A stretch of 64,000 nucleotides of DNA from Gnetum montanum (lineage: Eukaryota; Streptophyta; Gnetopsida; Gnetales; Gnetaceae): positions 29,951-93,950 of the forward strand of contig MNCI01034295.1 in assembly GCA_015680685.1 (NCBI GenBank), given 5' to 3'. How positions within the stretch are numbered: position 1 is the stretch's first letter; every line of letters starts with the position of its first letter. This document shows, piece by piece, positions 34,844-47,169 of this stretch. Below the pieces are notes generated by a model. It did not search any database and had not been told where the DNA came from. It worked only from the letters and a program-made list of their open reading frames with translations. The position numbers and the translations under genes were made by a program.

Positions 34844-35099
34844 AAGGGACGGTGCATTATCAGATTATGTAAAATAAGAGAGGGCATCGATAACGCCCAA
34901 CATCATCATGACGCTGTTGGATAATTGAACCCAAATCAGCTTGCTGCACTTGCTGTTCTTCAAGATCTAACTTCTTGTAATGGAAAGTTTGTATTCGTAA
35001 GTTAAAGAAATTCTATGTAAGATCTATTATTGTGTGTTTGAAAACATTGAATTCTATGTAAGATCGATTATGTGTTTTAAAAAATTGTAAGTGATTGAA
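34844..35099 (+). other. 3' flank of the TAXI-like gene
   Basis: No canonical AATAAA is seen within 250 bp of the stop. Two copies of TTCTATGTAAGATC stand 41 bp apart (35011 and 35052). The sequence may be 3' UTR merging into the U3 of a copia LTR; the border is not visible. Confidence 0.4.
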
Positions 35100-35262
35100 T
35101 GTACTTGGAAAAAGTATTGTTCTGCCTTGTTTCTTGCTATAATTTTCTAAAACCAGCTATGCACTATTTCCCGTGGTTTTTCATCTTTGGCATTGAAGGG
35201 TTTTTGAGGTAAATTTTGCTGGGTATTTTACTGTTCCATGAATTTTATTTGCTATTGTTTAG
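35100..35262 (+). repeat. Copia 5' LTR, U5 end
   Basis: CCCGTGGTTTTTCATC, then GAAGGGTTTTTGAGGTAAA and TTTTGCTGGGT are the usual U5 features of plant copia LTRs. The start of this LTR is not defined; it could reach back towards the gene's 3' UTR. Confidence 0.55.
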
Positions 35263-35269
35263 TAACAAC

Positions 35270-35282
35270 TAGTATTGGAGCC
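35270..35282 (+). other. Copia primer-binding site (initiator-Met type), decayed
   Basis: TAGTATTGGAGCC directly before ATGG resembles the TGGTATCAGAGCC site used by most plant copia elements. Confidence 0.6.
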
Positions 35283-36704
35283 ATGGACAACATGATACAA
35301 AAGGCAATAAAGTTTAAAAAGTTGAATGAAAACAGTTGGCACATATGAAAAATTATGATGAAGATTACTTAGTTGTGAAAGAAATGGATTTTCTGATTGG
35401 AGGGAAGATTGATATGAAAAATTGGGAATGGGATGTTCTTGAACAATAGTATTTGGCCACAATACGCCATTGCAATTCTACATCAATTTTATTTGATATT
35501 ACTAAATGCAAAACATATGCAAAATTATGGCAATCTCTGATGAAGGAAGGTATAACGGTGAGAAAGCATTTAAGTGAATTTAATTCCATCACTACATTAT
35601 CATGATCTTTGAAAATTAATTTAGATGAAGATGTACTATGTTTATTACTATTGTGCTCTTTAACACCAAGTTGGGATACTATTTGATAAGCAACAAGGTA
35701 TCCCTATGGCCAACTATACAAATCACAAGCATTCACATTTGATCTCGTTGAACTTTGCAGACCTTAAGTTCTGAAGTACACTAGTTCTAGAAAGTGAAAT
35801 CTAATTGGGACGATCATTGTCTTTTCAATTCCACTTGTGAGGTACAAGTTTATGGTTAAGTGCAACTAAGGTATATGATTTTTATCATTTTATGTTTTAT
35901 AAATTTAATCGCCTAGGGCAAAAATAAAGGGTAAAGTAATTTGATATTTAATTTATCTACTACCTAGCTAGCCTAACACAAGTACTTGTTCCCACTCCCC
36001 TGACACATCCTGAATGTATGTAGCACTAATGGGTTATCAAATGTTAAGCATTTTTGGGTTGCCAAGTGCTACACGTATGCTCGAAGTAGTCGTGCTTGTG
36101 TTCATTAACAATTGGAAATTAACTGCTTAATTAACGTGCATTAAAGTAAAGTCATGAAGAATAAATGCATTAAAAGAAACATTAATCTATTCTCAGTGCT
36201 ACAAGGATTATCAAAAGGGCTTGTCTTGATTCTCGTCACATTGTTGTGCTTAGGTACATCAATACTTGCATAAAGGCTTGTACAGACTCAGATTCCTACT
36301 ACTGGCACTCAAAAATATTCTAACTCTAGAATGACTAAACTGCAAGAACTTTGTTAGTCTATGCAAAAACTTACAAAAAACTATATGAAAATTGTGAGCC
36401 CATGTGCTCTATTTATAGGCCAACATATACCCTACAATATTGAATATTCAACATCGCATCTTAGGGCCCTTGGATATCTAATATTGAAGCATGTCAAAAT
36501 ATGATTCATCACTATTGTTACAACTATTACCTATATTATGGGCAATAAATTTAAACTTTTTGAAGTTGTTGCCTCATTGTTGAATGAAGAAACTAGAAAA
36601 GCTTCAATTTGGAACAGATGTAGCATTGGCAACAAAATCAAGGGGAAGGACATAGTTCATAAATCAATTTGCAAATTTAAGTAGAGAAAAATTTGAGAGC
36701 AAAG
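35283..36704 (+). pseudogene. Copia gag (UBN2 type), split by a solo LTR and truncated
   Basis: Begins MDNMIQKAIKFKKLNENSW. Then KHLSEFNSITTLS and LLLCSLTPSWDTI lead to the solo LTR at 35684-36511. After it VTTITYI and FEVVASLLNEETRKASIW continue the same domain. These are the UBN2/gag-polypeptide signatures of plant Ty1/copia. Stops and one or more frameshifts interrupt it. It is cut at 36704 by the LTR of E3, so integrase and RT are absent. It could belong to the same family as the RT remnant upstream of the gene, but no shared segment allows a test. Confidence 0.8.
35684..36511 (-). repeat. Solo Athila-like LTR (828 bp), TSD CTATT
   Basis: Plus strand TGATAAGCAAC to GATTCATCA. CTATT flanks it at 35679-35683 and 36512-36516. 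Inner blocks (TTGTTCCCACTCCCC, AAGGGCTTGTCTTG, the reversed TATA element CTATTTATAGG near 36408) match the E1/E2 LTR family. No internal element sequence is attached. Confidence 0.9.
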
Positions 36705-37326
36705 TGATGAGTCATTGACTGGCTATGTCGACGATCATGCGTTGACGCATCCTTGTCAACACATGAGAAGATACATTGACATAGTGTCATGTCATGCCTA
36801 TATAAAGGTGCATACCCATCACATTTATGGTACATTATGTCGTTAGTATAGCCAAGTTCTTGCAGTTTTCTTCCACTAGAGTTAGAATACTTTCTGAGTG
36901 CCTGTATTAGGACNGTTTAACGCTTGGTAATCCCACTAGTGGCTATTTGGTACACCTAACAACAGACACTTAGTAACCCATAGGTGTGTATGAAAAATGG
37001 ACACAGATGCTTATGTTAGGCTAGTTGGTGTGAGAATCATTAAATAGTTAAGTAGTTAACTTTCTAATCAATTATCTTTACTTCAACACTTAAATTAAAT
37101 AAATAAAAATATAAAATATAAATTAATATCCTATGCCTTGGCTCACACTTAACCATACAAATGAGCTTACACAAGTGAGAGCTAAGAAGACAATCAACAT
37201 ATTTCCCTAAGTCACAATCTTTTCCTATAGGCACAGTTATGTGCCAAGTCCATGGAATTCAACCATATCGCTAGTGCATGCTTGTGATTCATATGGTTGG
37301 GCAGAGGGACTACTTGCTACTCATCA
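36705..37326 (+). repeat. E3 5' LTR, incomplete by an assembly gap
   Basis: Begins TGATGAGTCATTG and ends CTACTCATCA. TATATAAA is at 36799-36806. It is about 200 bp shorter than its relatives, and the N at 36914 marks where the missing part should be. Confidence 0.75.
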
Positions 37327-37344
37327 TTGGCACTGTTGTTAGGG
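37326..37344 (+). other. E3 primer-binding site, decayed
   Basis: TTGGCACTGTTGTTAGGGA follows the LTR end. It aligns with the E2 site with several C-to-T or G-to-A type differences. Confidence 0.65.
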
Positions 37345-37474
37345 ATATAGTATAGCTAAGTGCACTAAGTTGAAAAGATAGTGAATCTTACAAAGATGTT
37401 GTAAAGATCATTAAACAACAAATCGTTAAAGAATAAAAGACTAAGCACACTATTAATTTTAAACAAAGACTAAT

Positions 37475-38838
37475 ATGGTTTCTTCTTGTAGGGACGAATT
37501 TCCACAACTTACTAGTAGAACCAATCAAAGACAAGAGGTTTCAAAGACACAAATGTTCCAAAAATACCATGTTGTCTACACCCATCCTGATCCTTACACG
37601 TCAGACTTCACCTTCATCCTACATCAAGACAAGAAACTACGATGGAGGGATATGGAGGGCAACATTGTGTTGCCTCTCCACCAATAAGCTCCTGCAATGT
37701 TGATGACCAATCTGATTTGGTATGGCATCATTCGGCTTAATGCAGAATATGAAGTCCAGGACCACCTCTACAGGCATTATCATCTTATTGATGCCCAACA
37801 AAGAAAGGATTCACAAATGGAAGTACACTATGAGGCTTCAAAAGGTAAGAGGTTCCCTACCTAATTATTCTTTCAAAAATACAAGGAAAGTGAGGATGTT
37901 TTTTGGGTACCTCCCAATACACAAACTCTCCTCTTTTCTTTGATGGGAAGATCCTTAACCAACAATTGCAATCAACTATGGACAACCTTGGTGATAGGAA
38001 GAATGGTTCTCAAGACTAGGGGGCCTCAAAAGATGGTAGCCACAACCAATTATCCAAAAGCAAGAATAATGAAAAATACTAAGAAAAAACTAAACACAAG
38101 AAATGGGATAGTAATCAAAGAAGAGAATCCCACAGGCACCATTTTGGTGCTGATTCTCCTTCTTCTTCATCCTCTTTATCATCCTTATTGTCTTCCTTCT
38201 CTAACTCTAATAGCAGAAGTAGAGGTTGGGACAATAGAAAGAACAACAGGGATCATGATGGAGATGAATGACAAGATAGGGATGATTGTAGATCTTGTCA
38301 AGATAATATAGAGCATGGGCAAGAACAACAACATGGGGAGGAGCATCATAGAGAAAGAAGGCAAGCAAAACTCATCATAAGCATCAAAGCCATGACAAGG
38401 ATCACTAGGATTATTATGACTATGATGAGCCTCTACTAGCTACTAGGAATATGTTGAATATTTCAGAGGCAGTTAGAATCCTGACCAAGCACTTGAAGCC
38501 TAGCCACATCAAAAGGTTGGATATGAACAATATCCTCAAATTTGAGGGGTGGTATAACTTAGATATGCAAAATCACATACAAGCCTTTCATGATGCTTGT
38601 GCCTTGCAAAATATTGAGAATGAATGACAAAAGCTAAAACTATTTTCTAGAACACTCATAAAAGAAGCTAAAATTAATACTGATCCTTAGAACTACAATT
38701 TATCCATTGATGAAGTGTGATGTTGGAGTTGTTCAACAACAAGTATCAAACGTACTTTAGAGTGTCCAATTTGCAGAGTCAAATGTAAGGTTGGAAATAA
38801 TGTAGTCATGAGTCCTTGGATGCATCTATGAGCAAGTA
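37475..38838 (+). pseudogene. E3 gag, first part
   Basis: Begins with SSCRDEFPQLTSRTN and reaches RWRDMEGNIVLPLHQ, which aligns with FWRNLQGNIVLPLD of E2. Further on are an R/S-rich tract and a MNNILKFEGW-like segment (near 38520). There are many frame changes. The match to E2 stops abruptly at 38838, where a T-run begins, and resumes near 41930. Confidence 0.7.
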
Positions 38839-41800
38839 TTTTTTTTTTTTTTTGCACTAATGTCTAGGCCACAAATACTCCTGTTGGCGACCATTTGGGA
38901 TGCGACTGCCAATGAGTGTCCTTGAACAGGATTTAGGTGCTTGCTGGTCTTTGGCAACACCAAGGCCCAGATACCTCCAAATAGACTCAGTAGTTAATGT
39001 GAGTATGTGTGTTTGCTGTTGCGGTGTGTGGTTGTGAAAAATGAAACAATTGCGTTGTGTGTAAACTATAAATGACTTATCTTAAAGAGATTCAACCAAC
39101 TTTGCCAAGTACTATGAGTTGATGAGAGTTCCTATTTTGTTCAATTGCCTAGTCTATGCAGTCCTTATAATACCTATTTGTAACAAATAAAGTTTTACAA
39201 AAAAATTTGAGCACAACTTTGCGAATCTACTTCTAGTTTTCCCCAGAGAAAGAGATAGTTCCACAAGAAAACTAGAAATAGAGCAAGATTCAATGGAAAT
39301 AGACAGAAAAGAAAGAAGATTTGTGTTAAGACCTCAAATGTTTAAACAAGGTAAAATGATATGAGTAAACACTTCACAATAAAGCTATCCCAAATTCAAT
39401 AACCACGAATTGTTCAAACTTCCAAGGCTCAAATAAGCAATTTCTTCAAGACAATCCTACTATGCTACCCAAAAGATGCTGCATAAACTATCACGTACAA
39501 GACTCTATTTGGGCTAGATAACAGATGTCAACAATTGCATTCAACAGAACCTTTAAGAGACTTGACAATTTCTGATTGAAATACCATGGAGATTCACTTT
39601 AAAGATAAAAGAAGCTATTCTGGTCCTATCAAAATACCAAAGATCTTCTTAACCCTCTTGACTATTGAATCGTTCAATGGCTTGACTATATGTAGAGGCT
39701 CTCTTACAACAATCTCAATAGCAGTTCTTATACATTGCACAATAATAAAATTTACTACTAAAATGCTCTTAAGGCTTTCGAACACAAGCGCTTATATGGA
39801 AAAATTTTAATAGAAATCTTCTATTATGCAACAAGAACAAAAAGACCAATCTAAAAATCCCAAAATTACTTGCCAAGCATGATACTATCTAAACCACTAG
39901 CTAAATAATTTAAACAAAATAAAAAAAAATAATAAGCATAACTCACAGGACTATGACAAAGAGGCTGAAATCTTTTCTTTACCAAATCATCTTACAAGCA
40001 ATCTTTCAAAATTTCTTCTTTACAATGCTCTTCCCAAGACCCAAAGTGTGTCTCCAAGTGAGAGCTAGTAGTCCCCCCAGTGTCTCATTTTCTTCTAACC
40101 CCTGAAGCCTTTTTATAGGTTTCAAAAGGTAGTTAGATTCTAAAATATCTTAGCTAACGTCTCTCCCAAGTAAGGAAGTTATTTACTTGCCCAACAAGTT
40201 AGGAGGTCTTACTTGTCCAACAAGCTAGGAAATCTTACTGCCCAACAAGCTAGGAAGTTGGGAAGTTAGGAGAAAATCATGCTAATATTGGCATGTGTCT
40301 TTACATATTTTACAAATATTTCTTTCATAAATATCAATTAAAAATTAAAGCCAAGGTCTTCATACTATAGGAGCTTCATTCAATTGTTATTCTATGATTT
40401 TAATTACCCACTGTGTATAAAGCCTTAGTAATTCACTTGGGATAATTAAATTAAGGCTAGGTCTTTAACAAGCACTCCATACCATTATTGCATGTGAGAA
40501 ATTGCTGAAATTATTATTTTGGCACTAGACCATATGAAATTGAAATGTTATTTTGTGACTTTGATTCTGTACATTTGGGTTTTGTATTTGTCTTCGGTGA
40601 TGATGGTTTCTTTTGAATAAACTACAACTCTGATTTATCGGTATCGGCTAAAACATCTCTTGGTTCTGCTAATTCAGTTATGCACCTGTCTTGCTGTGTC
40701 TTTGTGTCTCTGTTACCGCACTTGGTGGATTGGCAATGGCGAAGACAAATGCGTCGGCATCGGGCACTGCTGTTGTTTTTGGTAATTTCAAATTGCAGGT
40801 TCCAGGAACAAATGACAATTGTGATTTATGTTTTTTAACTACCTAAAATTTTTGAAATGAGTTCCTAGCCGCGATGCTATTTCTATTTTCTTCATTGTTG
40901 CGGCAATGAACTTCATCTGTTTCTACCCGTATGGCTCAAGGCACTCCTAGCCATGGTGAACCCCTGGGCACACAACCACTAAATTTGTTGAGTTATTTGA
41001 AACAGCACAGAGGCGGGTAGGGTTTGGTAGCACATTGACGATGCGGTTGCGTCTCAGTCGCACGGCATGGACCTCCACGCAGAACAAGAGCTCGTCGTAC
41101 AACACAAGAACTCACGAATGCAGCAGCAGTGGTGGTCATTGCTAGTCATGACCTTCCAAGCAAGGAGCAGAGTAGTTTACTCATGGGAAGAAGGGAATGC
41201 GCTGTCAAAAAGAAAGGATTGAATGGATGAGCAGAGCAGTGAGTATAAGCGAACAGACCAGGCATGTGATATGCTGGAGAAGGGGGTAGTTTTATTTGAT
41301 GGAGATGCCCTGGTGTCAGCAACGGGAGCAATGAGAGCAAATCTGGTATGGATTGTAGTGCAGAACAGGGCCGCCATGGCCACCGGAGAAGCTTCTTTGC
41401 GTGCTTGTATCTTTTACATTAATTTCCTTGCATCGGACTGCCGAATTTGTGTTGTTGCGGAGATATGATTTCCAAAAATAAAACCAATTTTGCTTGAGAT
41501 GCTCTTTGATTTGCTACATATTCATATCATATAAATGATGCATATAAAAATTGGACTTCCTCCATAATCCCGCTATGGCATTGAGATTATCAGGATATTC
41601 ATCCATAAAGCCCAGTGTATCATAATATATTTATATATCTATATTGCTACCCTGTAAAATGCAATGCTTAGAGATTTATAAGCTTACTATAGGAATGGTG
41701 CTTCTATATATATTTTTCTTAAATAAAAAGAATGTTGTTGTTAACTTATTCTTTTTCTCTCAAACTGAAATTTTTGCCACTTCTCCAAAAACTCTTAACC

Positions 41801-41930
41801 AATTTTATCATACCAACCTGTTCCATGAAATGGCCAAATGTGCAACTCCTAATAGGATTAGCTGCACCATATCATAGACGGGCTCAAAATTGAAATAATA
41901 AGAACTCTTATGGTCTATTCCCGATAGAGA
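38839..41930. mobile_element. Foreign block of about 3.1 kb inside E3 gag, starting with poly-T
   Basis: It starts with 15 T (38839-38853), as expected if a minus-strand retroposed copy with a poly-A tail landed here. A minus-strand TATA element (CCTATAAAAAGGC, about 40113) is present. Repeats of about 20-30 bp with CCCAACAAGCTAGGAA lie at 40180-40265. The part 40735-41460 is less AT-rich, with short broken frames that I do not recognise. No RT or other protein motif was found. Its nature (retroposon, solo LTR or captured host DNA) is open. The right border is uncertain by tens of bases. Confidence 0.45.
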
Positions 41931-42760
41931 CTTTCTAAGCTAAGGATCCATCAGATCCAAAGACTCATTGATTAGGTGTTCAAAGAGGAAGGTGAACTAA
42001 AAAAATGGAAAAGTATAGAGGAATCAACAAAGATCCCTCCATTTGCAAGAGGGAGGTCCATCTTTGTGATAATGAGGAGGATGCATTGCTTGATGAAGTG
42101 GTGCAAAAGAAAGACTTAATAATACAAAAATATATTACTGAAATATTGGTTAAGGTATACAAGATGTGGGATTCCTTGGATAAGAAGTTCCATTCCACCT
42201 TGAAGATTGTAGAAGAACATAGAGATCAAGGAGGTAGTGGTTAGGAAAAAGAAAGAAGAAGAATGATAAACATGGATTTACAAAAATAAGGATAAAGTTG
42301 TAGCAGTAGAGGAGGTTATATATTTTGAAATTGATGATGATAGTTATGATATTTACTAGTACAAAGATCATAAGAGATGTTGTCCAATGTTGTAACACCT
42401 GCAAGAATCAGGGATGTATGCTTTTAATCCTAGATTGAAAAAATTGCAAGCACCAAGGAGGTTGCCTTATCTACAATGCAACTACAGGTAAGAATTCCAC
42501 CAACAAGCCTATTATCTGAGTGGAGCACCACCTAAACCTCAGGTGTAGTACTAGAAATGGCAACATTCATAGTCATGCAGGATGCCACCACCAAGGTAGT
42601 AATATCCTTATGATCAATTAGACTCCTATGGCTACTATGTTTTGTAGCCGATATCCCCACATGACTTCTCTAGTAATGTTTCCTTCTTATACCACTACTA
42701 CACTCTAGAGTATTACAGAGCATCTTCTCTTTGGGGGGGGGGGGGGGGGGGGATCTTTTT
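41931..42760 (+). pseudogene. E3 gag, second part
   Basis: Resumes the E2-like gag: an acidic-basic stretch with a DEVVQKKDLIIQKY-like segment, then LKIVEEHRDQG (E2: LKIVEESKEE) and, near 42410, a SGMYAFNPRLKK-like segment. Ends at a 20-base G run (42733-42752), 8 T and an N at 42764, where sequence is unreliable. Confidence 0.65.
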
Positions 42761-43099
42761 TTTNTACTCCTCAATACTCATCCACTCTTGCACCACCACC
42801 AACAACACCTTTGCCACCTACTCCATTCATGCAAGGTGAAATACTGACCCAGCCATAGCAAAGAAATGCCACAAGGGTAGTGAATTTACAACTAGCTCTT
42901 TAGCTAAGTGGTATTGAATCCAAACCTTGTAAGATATCATTCTTAAGAACCAACAACCTAATGAAGCCCTCTCAAACACATATGGATACTAACCCTACCA
43001 CTTTAACCTCTAAAATTCATCTTAAGTAGACTTCAAACCAAAATGCTTCCCAACTCCATACTATCATGATGACCCATGTGGTCATAGATTTGATTAAGG

Positions 43100-43560
43100 A
43101 AAACCATATTTCTAGGAAGAGATTTGATCCTAGGAGTTCTCTTATCTACCTGCAGATCATCGTAATGAATTGTGAAAGGATCTTTTGGATTTAGGTTCTT
43201 AAGTTAACTTAATTTCTCATGAGATATACAAGGCATGAAACCTATCTCCCTTGAAAAAGAGCAACATTAGACTAGAACTAGCAAACTAATCCATCATTGT
43301 TCCTTTAGGATTAGTGAAGGACATCAAAACCACTGTTTATAGATGGTCCTATCCTACTAATATCTTGGTGATCCTTATGGAGACCTATAAGGGGAACTTT
43401 CCTATCACCATGGGAAGGACATGGTTGAGCACCATTGATATGAGAATGAGCATCACATACAATGACACAGGATGTCATTGCATGCAAAGATTATGACCAT
43501 AAGAGGCACATTACTTCAAGCATGTAATTAGCGTGTAGAAACTACAAAAATTCAAAGGTT
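43100..43560 (+). pseudogene. E3 protease, broken
   Basis: Follows E2 protease: a region equal to E2's SGSGVNLISQEMYQA but with stops, then LVKDIKTTVYRWSYPTNILVI, ITMGRTWLSTIDMRM (43314-43480). The second motif TMGRTWL is preserved. The active-site aspartate codon is not clear because the frame is disturbed. It would release gag and pol from the precursor. Confidence 0.7.
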
Positions 43561-43989
43561 TCTATATGTACTAGCCATTAAATAGGAAGGTACCTAGTGG
43601 TTGATAACAAATGATGAAGTTGAAACAACAATGTGCATGGAATTAGCTAAGAGCCTTACTAGCTCCTATGTTGAAAGCATAGATAGATTAGAGTAACACC
43701 ATCACCAACTCTCTAATGCACAGAGTGAAATAGATTGGGAAGATTTGGAGATCCCTAATACTTTCAAGCAAGAGTTCCTCAAGTTAAAGGCTCTACTAAC
43801 AAACATGGAATATGAATTTCTCAACAATGACAAGCTAGTAATTATCAATACAATGCTTGCTCTTGAGTAGAAAAAGAAATTGTTGAAAATTGTGGAAAAA
43901 TGGTCAACAATCTTTGCTTGGTCATATCATGAGCTAACAAGAAAAGATCCTTGGATATGCCAGCACTGAATCTAGACAGTCTTCTTCAT

Positions 43990-44760
43990 GAAGCCAAAAA
44001 GACAATTGAAAAGACATTTGAACCCAAAAATCAAGTAGATCATCAAGGAGAAGATTCAAGGAGGAGATTGAGGAACTCCTTAAAGCAAGGTTCATACACC
44101 CAATTGTGGATAGCCAATGGGTTAACCCACTCATCATTGTTCCAAATAAGGGAGGAAAATGGAGAGTCTGTATAGACTTTTGACTGTTGAATATGGAAAT
44201 CGACAAGAAGCATTTTCCATTTCCATTTGTGGACTAGGTGTTGGACACCATTGCAGGGCATAAAACTATAGCTTTCTGGATGGTTATAGTGGTTATAACC
44301 AAATCTAGATTGCATTGGAGGACCAAGCCAAGACCATAATCACAAGTCCCTAGGGGACTTTTGCATACAAGAAGATGTCATTTAGCCTATGCAAGGCTCA
44401 TATCACGTTCCAATGGTTGGTCCTAGACATCTTTTAATAACAGATTGGTAGCCAGGTAAAAGTCTTCATGGATGACTTTTCTACCTATGGGGCTACCTTT
44501 GAGCAAGTCTTGGACCATCTTGAGTAAGTTTCTCAATGGTTTGTAAAGATAAATTTAAGGCTCAATTGGTAGAAGAGCCATCTGATTGTTCAATAGGGAA
44601 TTATCTTAGGGCATAGGATTTTAAGCAAAGGAATAAATGTGGACGAGGAGAAAGTATGAGTCATCCAAGAGATAGCAAGGCAATTGGAAATAGTAAAATA
44701 TGTAAGATCATTCCTTGGTCACACTAGTTATTATAGGCACTTAATTAAAAAATTTTCAAA
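43990..44760 (+). pseudogene. E3 reverse transcriptase, broken
   Basis: Recognisable blocks are YSGYNQI near 44290, then GTFAYKKMSFSLCKA, and VFMDDFSTYG, the catalytic M-D-D encoded at 44468-44476. FMDDFSxYG is typical of the Athila and related gypsy lineages. After it come LGHRILSKGINVDEEKV and the VRSFLGHTSYYRHLIKKF block. Multiple stops and frame changes are present. It copies element RNA into DNA in intact relatives. Confidence 0.8.
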
Positions 44761-45300
44761 GACTTCCAAATCATTGGTCGAGCTCATAAAGAAGGATGCA
44801 CCATTTATTTGGACTAGGGAATGTGAGAATCCATTCCAACAATTAAAGTAAAAGCTCATGAAAACTCTAGTTCTACAAGCATTGGAATAGTTCAAACCAT
44901 TCCACATCATGATCAATGCATCAAATTATGCCTTGAGGGTCATGCTTACATAGTTGTACAATAAAAAATGTCCATACTGCATCCACTATGTAAGCCTATG
45001 CATTGTGGGGGAACAACTAAACTACACCACCACTAAAAAGAAGCTCATGGTAATGGTGTATGCCATAGAGAAATTCAAGTACTATGTGCTTGGATACCAA
45101 GTTTTTTACACATTAACCATGATGCTATTTGGTTTCTAATGAACAACCCAATGGTGAGTCTCTATGTGATATAGTTGATGGTGATTCCTTAAGAGTTTCA
45201 TCTAACGATGATGGATAGAAAGGGGATTGAGAATGTGATTGTTGATCAATTTTCTTGGTTGAGATGGGATAGCAAAGAGGATAAGAGCCCACTATCTAAT
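44761..45300 (+). pseudogene. E3 RNase H, broken
   Basis: LVELIKKDAPFIWTRECENPF joins RT to RNase H. EQLNYTTTKKKLMVMVYAIEKFKYYVLG (shown here in overlapping parts at 45009-45105) is the central helix region. It lines up with the E1 remnant at 2020-2165. Stops break it in several places. Confidence 0.7.
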
Positions 45301-45449
45301 TAATTCCATGATAAACTCCTCTTTGTTGGTGTTCTTGATGTCCAAACTTCCAAAGAATGAACTTGATATGATCACATCCTCTTCCACCTACTCACTCAGA
45401 AGATGCCACAAGAATGGCATAATAAGAAGAACAATAATTTCTTCATCAA

Positions 45450-46660
45450 GCCATGCACTTCATAGAAATCAAAGGTAACCTCTATGAGAGTTGCGCAGAT
45501 GGCTTGGTACAATGGTTCATACTTGATGCAGATCAACTTCAAGTTCTTCAAGATGTGCATGAAGGTCCTTGTGGGGGTTACTATGATAGAAGGAGAGCAA
45601 CCATTAAGATCCTCATGGTAGGGTATTATTGGCTAATAATTTTCAAGGATGCCCATCACTTCCATTTCTATGATAGGTGCCAACAAGATGGAGGGATGAC
45701 CATGTGAATGAAAGGGCCTCAACAGTAGATTCAACCACTGGAGCCTTTGAATCTTTAGAGAATTAACTTTATAGGGTCCATCAACCCCATGTCAAATGGA
45801 AAGGCATACATAATCAAGGCTAGTTACTATTGCACCAAGTGGGCTAAAACTGCTATCGTCACCGATTATTTATCCTCTATAGTGGTATGATTTGTAAACA
45901 AGTTTAGTGTGCCACAAGTAGTCATTTTTGATAATGGAACTTACTTTACAAGTGTGACTTTTCAAAACTCATGAAACACTTAGGGGTTGAACATAAACTT
46001 ACAACTCCATACCATCCCCAAAGGTCATGAATAGGGATATAACAAAAATACCAACACACATAGTTAGTAGGTATAGGAAGGACTGGAGTAGTAAACTCAA
46101 TGATGCTCTTTGGGCTTATGATTCAACATGGAAACTTCTTATTAGATATCCTCCCTATGAATTAGTGTACTAAAAACTCCCAACTCTTCTTATCCAAACC
46201 AAGTTTCGTACACTTTCAATGACCTACAACCTTGACTTGGATTTAAGTATAGCCTAAAGAGAAAGGTTGATGATATTATCTCAACACACTAGATGAAAAT
46301 CAATTAGTGGTCCTATCATTGAATGAAATCCACAAGGCACACAACAAACAATGCCATGACCTCAAGATAAAAAAAATCAAATTTCAACTAGAAGATAAGG
46401 TGCTCCATCAGAACCCCATGTGTGTACCTCAATGGACAAAATTCCAAACATTATGAAAGGACATCCATGAAACTTTTCCATATGGGGCCATGATGACTTA
46501 CCATCCTACCAGCCTAGACAAATGGTTATTAGTCAACATACAATAAGTTAAATCTTTCCTAGATAAAAAAACAACTAGTGGCAACAACACTTCAATCAAT
46601 GACCAAGCATGCTCAGTTTTTCGAATCTCTCCCTTCCAACTCAGTCATGGGGGAGATGGC
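45450..46660 (+). pseudogene. E3 integrase, broken
   Basis: The zinc-finger part (45450-45690) has VHEGPCGGYY, where the second histidine position is tyrosine, and YDRCQQ. The catalytic core has NFIGSI, with asparagine in place of the first aspartate, and FDNGTYF near 45925 with the second aspartate kept. The frame is lost after that. The tail around 46320-46440 corresponds to the E1 LNEVHKA and GDKVLY region. Ends near the internal AGTCATGGGGGAGA motif at 46642. Confidence 0.75.
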
Positions 46661-47169
46661 TATCCATGCTAACATTCTCTAATAGGCTCCTTACCTTTTC
46701 AATTTTTTGTTTTACATCATTTTTTCTACATTTTCCATTTTCTTGAGTATTTTGTAATTTCTTTTATATTTTTCCTTATTTAAATTTTCTTACGTGTATT
46801 TTTCTTCTTTATTACAATTAAGATTTTGGTGCTTAATAAAGCTACTAATTGTTGGAGGTTCATTGAACTATATTGACTAAATTGATTTCTTAATGACTAG
46901 ATTTCATCTTTGAATTATGACATCAATTAATGGGACATTGGTTTTCTCATGATATCAAGAAGTAAGCTCACATCATCCACTCATTCCACTAAACTCCATG
47001 GTGTTTTCTCATTTTGAAAGCATGGGATCCTTTCTTAATAATAACTTAAAAAGAATGCATGACCTTTGTACTTTTTAGACTTGGAACGAATTAAGTGGAT
47101 TTGACAAGGCTGTGGCTTTAAGAGGACTTGTCACCTTTTGTACCTACCTACCGTATAGAGTTTTATGGG
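46661..47169 (+). other. E3 3' noncoding region, left part
   Basis: T-rich sequence matching, in reverse, E1 1-480 and E2 23510-24130. No gene. It ends at the target site ATGGG of the solo LTR. Confidence 0.6.

Noticed and set aside
29180-36704. One copia element with the TAXI-like gene captured inside it
   Set aside because: The order is RT-RNase H-PPT on the left and U5-PBS-gag on the right, which is two element ends facing the gene, not an interior. The LTR remnants on the two sides do not visibly match.
40735-41468. A host gene in the foreign block of E3
   Set aside because: The frames are short and broken and I recognise no protein family. The better base composition alone is not enough.
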